From the NCBI GenBank assembly GCA_028679405.1, contig JAJRBP010000123.1, forward strand, positions 1-6,470: a DNA stretch of 6,470 nucleotides, given 5' to 3'. The number at the start of each line of letters is the position of its first letter. The first letter of the stretch is position 1. Of this stretch, positions 5,226 through 6,470 are shown piece after piece. A program made the translations under genes and the position numbers. The notes beneath the pieces were generated by a model. The model saw nothing but the letters and a program-made list of their open reading frames with translations. It ran no database searches and had not been told where the DNA came from. This DNA comes from Methanoregulaceae archaeon (GTDB lineage: Archaea > Halobacteriota > Methanomicrobia > Methanomicrobiales > Methanospirillaceae).

Positions 5226-5576
5226 ATGCCAAATTTTGCAACCGCGTTCACACCGATGGCAAGTGACAGGAAACTCACGCATAATGACCTGGTCAGGGCG
5301 ATCAGGCTCATGGTGGCCGACGAGTACGAGGCGATACAGGTGTACACCCAGCTCGCTGACTCGATAGATAACGAACTGGCCAGAACAGTCCTGCTCGACA
5401 TCGCGGACGAGGAGAAGGTCCACGCAGGAGAATTCCTGCGCCTTCTCTCGATCCTCGCCCCCGATGAGGCGGGATTCTATGCACAGGGCGCCAAAGAGGT
5501 AGACGACGTCGCCGCTGGTACACCGGGGAAGAAATCCCCTGAGGGAGTCCCGACAGTGGGGGGTATGAAGGAGTGA
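5226..5576 (+). CDS. Encapsulated ferritin-like protein (encapsulin cargo)
   Basis: A 116-residue protein of the encapsulated ferritin (EncFtn) type, a half-ferritin of two helices whose dimer builds the ferroxidase centre; it oxidises Fe(II) for mineral storage inside the encapsulin shell. Helix 1 (about 17-47) holds DEYEAIQVYTQLAD and helix 2 (about 49-77) holds DIADEEKVHAGEFLRLL. By alignment from memory with the Rhodospirillum rubrum protein, Glu33, Glu63 and His66 match the ferroxidase ligands Glu32, Glu62 and His65, and Glu35 matches the entry-site Glu34. The tryptophan of that protein (Trp38) is Val39 here. Residues ~78-106 form a Gly/Pro/Lys-containing linker, and the end VPTVGGMKE resembles encapsulin cargo-loading peptides. 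The start is supported by AGGAG eight bases upstream (5213-5217). The stop is five bases from the shell-gene ATG, so the two are one operon. Rubrerythrin-like annotation is a looser alternative. Confidence 0.9.
   Translation: MPNFATAFTPMASDRKLTHNDLVRAIRLMVADEYEAIQVYTQLADSIDNELARTVLLDIADEEKVHAGEFLRLLSILAPDEAGFYAQGAKEVDDVAAGTPGKKSPEGVPTVGGMKE
5544..5573 (+). other. C-terminal cargo-loading peptide of the ferritin-like protein
   Basis: These codons give GVPTVGGMKE, the last ten residues of the cargo. Known loading peptides of family 1 systems end in motifs such as TVGSL or IGSLK after a flexible Gly/Pro-rich linker; TVGGM keeps the pattern but has Gly for Ser and Met for Leu. The function is inferred from position and resemblance. 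Confidence 0.6.
5570..5573 (+). promoter_or_regulatory. Ribosome binding site deciding the encapsulin start
   Basis: GGAG within AAGGAGTGA lies eight bases before ATG 5582. An in-frame GTG at 5573 overlaps it and the cargo stop codon, and would add only three residues (MSA); it cannot use this site. Confidence 0.65.
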
Positions 5577-5581
5577 GCGCA

Positions 5582-6373
5582 ATGGAGAACGAATTCCTGT
5601 TACGGGAAGATGCGCCGATCTCCCCCGGCACCTGGAGCCTTCTCGATACCACGATGATACAGGCGGCAAAGAGTTACCTTTCGGGACGCCGCATCCTCGA
5701 TATCGAAGGCCCGTTCGGGTTCGGCCTGAAGGGCATACCGCTGACAGACTGCCGCGGTGAAGATGACACCATCGCAAGCGTGGTCCAGCCGCTCCACCTT
5801 GTCGTAAAGACATTCTGCCTCGGGAAGCGTGATATTGCTGCTTTCGAGAGGGATGGCCTCATGCTGGATACAGGAGCGGTGGCCTCAGCCGCCCTTGAAA
5901 GTGCCGCGGCCGAGGACAATATCGTGTTCAGGGGAACCGGGGCGACCTGTGGCCTCATGACAACGGAGGGGGTCAACTCCCAGCGGCTCTCGTCGTGGAA
6001 TTCCATTGGGAAAGCAGCCGATGACATAATCCAGGCGGTTACGCGTCTCGATGAGGCCGGGATCCATGGACCGTACGCCCTCGCACTCTCGCCCGCCCGT
6101 TATAACCTCCTCCTCCGCCGGTATCCCCAGGGAGGAACAGAGCTTGAGCACCTCCATTACATGGCAACGTCAGGGATCGTGAAATCCCCTGTCCTTGAGG
6201 GAGGCGGGGTGCTGATAGCATCAGGAAAGCAGTATGCGTCCATTGCAATAGGCCAGGACATGGCGGTCGGGTTCACCGGTCCCGCGGGAGAAAACCTCGA
6301 ATTCACGGTTTCGGAGAGCCTGGCCCCGTTGATACGGGAGCCGGCGGCTATCTGCGTCCTTGAAGAAAAATAA
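5582..6373 (+). CDS. Family 1 encapsulin shell protein
   Basis: A 263-residue protein matching the length of short family 1 encapsulins (about 264 residues in Thermotoga maritima, 60-mer, T=1). These have the HK97 phage capsid fold and self-assemble into a cytoplasmic compartment around cargo. Family marks are the N-terminal REDAPISPGTW (8-18), YLSGRRILDIEGPFGFG (32-48), ERDGLMLDTGAVASAALESA (89-108), EDNIVFRG (111-118), GIHGPYALALSPARYNLLL (160-178), IGQDMAVGF (223-231) and the C-terminal TVSESLAPLIREPAAICVL (242-260). The Trp that binds flavin in the T. maritima shell seems to be missing in the matching segment (CLGKRDIAAFERDG). The ATG at 5582 is chosen over GTG 5573 on ribosome binding site spacing. 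The neighbouring ferritin-like gene identifies the compartment as iron-related. No phage genes are nearby, so a prophage capsid is unlikely. Confidence 0.93.
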   Translation: MENEFLLREDAPISPGTWSLLDTTMIQAAKSYLSGRRILDIEGPFGFGLKGIPLTDCRGEDDTIASVVQPLHLVVKTFCLGKRDIAAFERDGLMLDTGAVASAALESAAAEDNIVFRGTGATCGLMTTEGVNSQRLSSWNSIGKAADDIIQAVTRLDEAGIHGPYALALSPARYNLLLRRYPQGGTELEHLHYMATSGIVKSPVLEGGGVLIASGKQYASIAIGQDMAVGFTGPAGENLEFTVSESLAPLIREPAAICVLEEK

Positions 6374-6470
6374 CCTTTTATGTGCCGGTCATCAAGGCCG
6401 GAATCAGATTGCCGACCATCTGAAAATGGACAGCCAGGAATAGTAAGGTTTCTGGAACTCAAGGGTAACC
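6374..6470. other. Right-end stretch without a supported gene
   Basis: After the encapsulin stop comes CCTTTTATG, with only four T, a weak terminator at best. A plus-strand frame from ATG 6380 stays open to the edge (30 codons, no ribosome binding site), and a minus-strand frame entering from the edge stops at 6406-6404 after about 21 codons. Neither has recognisable content, though the second could be the tail of a convergent gene. Confidence 0.3.

Noticed and set aside
5573..6373. Encapsulin start at GTG 5573 and prophage capsid interpretation
   Set aside because: ATG 5582 has the correctly spaced ribosome binding site. A ferritin-like cargo with a loading peptide and the lack of phage genes in the window favour an encapsulin over a phage capsid.
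6380..6470. Plus-strand frame from ATG 6380 open to the window edge
   Set aside because: It has no ribosome binding site or recognisable content, and 30 open codons are not significant in this base composition.

Overview
The window reads as euryarchaeal chromosome, most likely from a methanogen of the order Methanomicrobiales (a Methanoculleus-like genome is my best guess). The basis is an archaeal-type FAD synthase (RibL), an archaea-restricted dihydropteroate synthase-related protein, a GYD-domain protein, archaeal BRE/TATA-box promoters, possible leaderless starts, GGAGGTGA-type ribosome binding sites, and GC-rich coding DNA. The genus is inference. No rRNA, tRNA, CRISPR array, insertion sequence or origin was seen.

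Left part, minus strand (1708 down to 1): a compact, overlapping run of a PHP-domain metallophosphoesterase, tRNA pseudouridine synthase TruA, and a YkgJ-type cysteine-cluster protein that is cut by the window edge. The PHP and truA frames overlap by 49 bp, and a 12-bp tandem duplication sits inside the overlap. truA and the YkgJ gene overlap by 17 bp. Divergent from the PHP gene, across a shared TATA-rich spacer, is a small GYD-domain gene (1828-2096) that appears to carry a one-base deletion near codon 11.

Centre, plus strand: a two-domain dihydropteroate synthase-like protein (2210-3622), perhaps connected with pterin/methanopterin metabolism, has its own promoter and an inverted repeat. 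It is followed by a JAMM/MPN metalloprotease-like protein (3700-4071) translationally coupled by an ATGA overlap to ribL (4068-4514). ribL converges on a minus-strand YbhB/PEBP-family gene (4625-5092). The space between these two stop codons, and both gene ends, is built of about three degenerate copies of a 50-bp unit.

Right part, plus strand: the most striking element is a two-gene encapsulin nanocompartment operon. A 116-aa encapsulated ferritin-like protein (5226-5576) has a C-terminal cargo-loading-like peptide, and five bases later comes a family 1 encapsulin shell protein (5582-6373). The operon has a clear BRE/TATA promoter and a perfect 9-bp-arm palindrome in its leader. The predicted role is an iron-mineralising or iron-detoxifying compartment in an anaerobe. 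This class is known; what is specific here is the variant loading peptide, the replaced tryptophan in the cargo and the leader palindrome. The last 97 bases hold no gene that can be supported.
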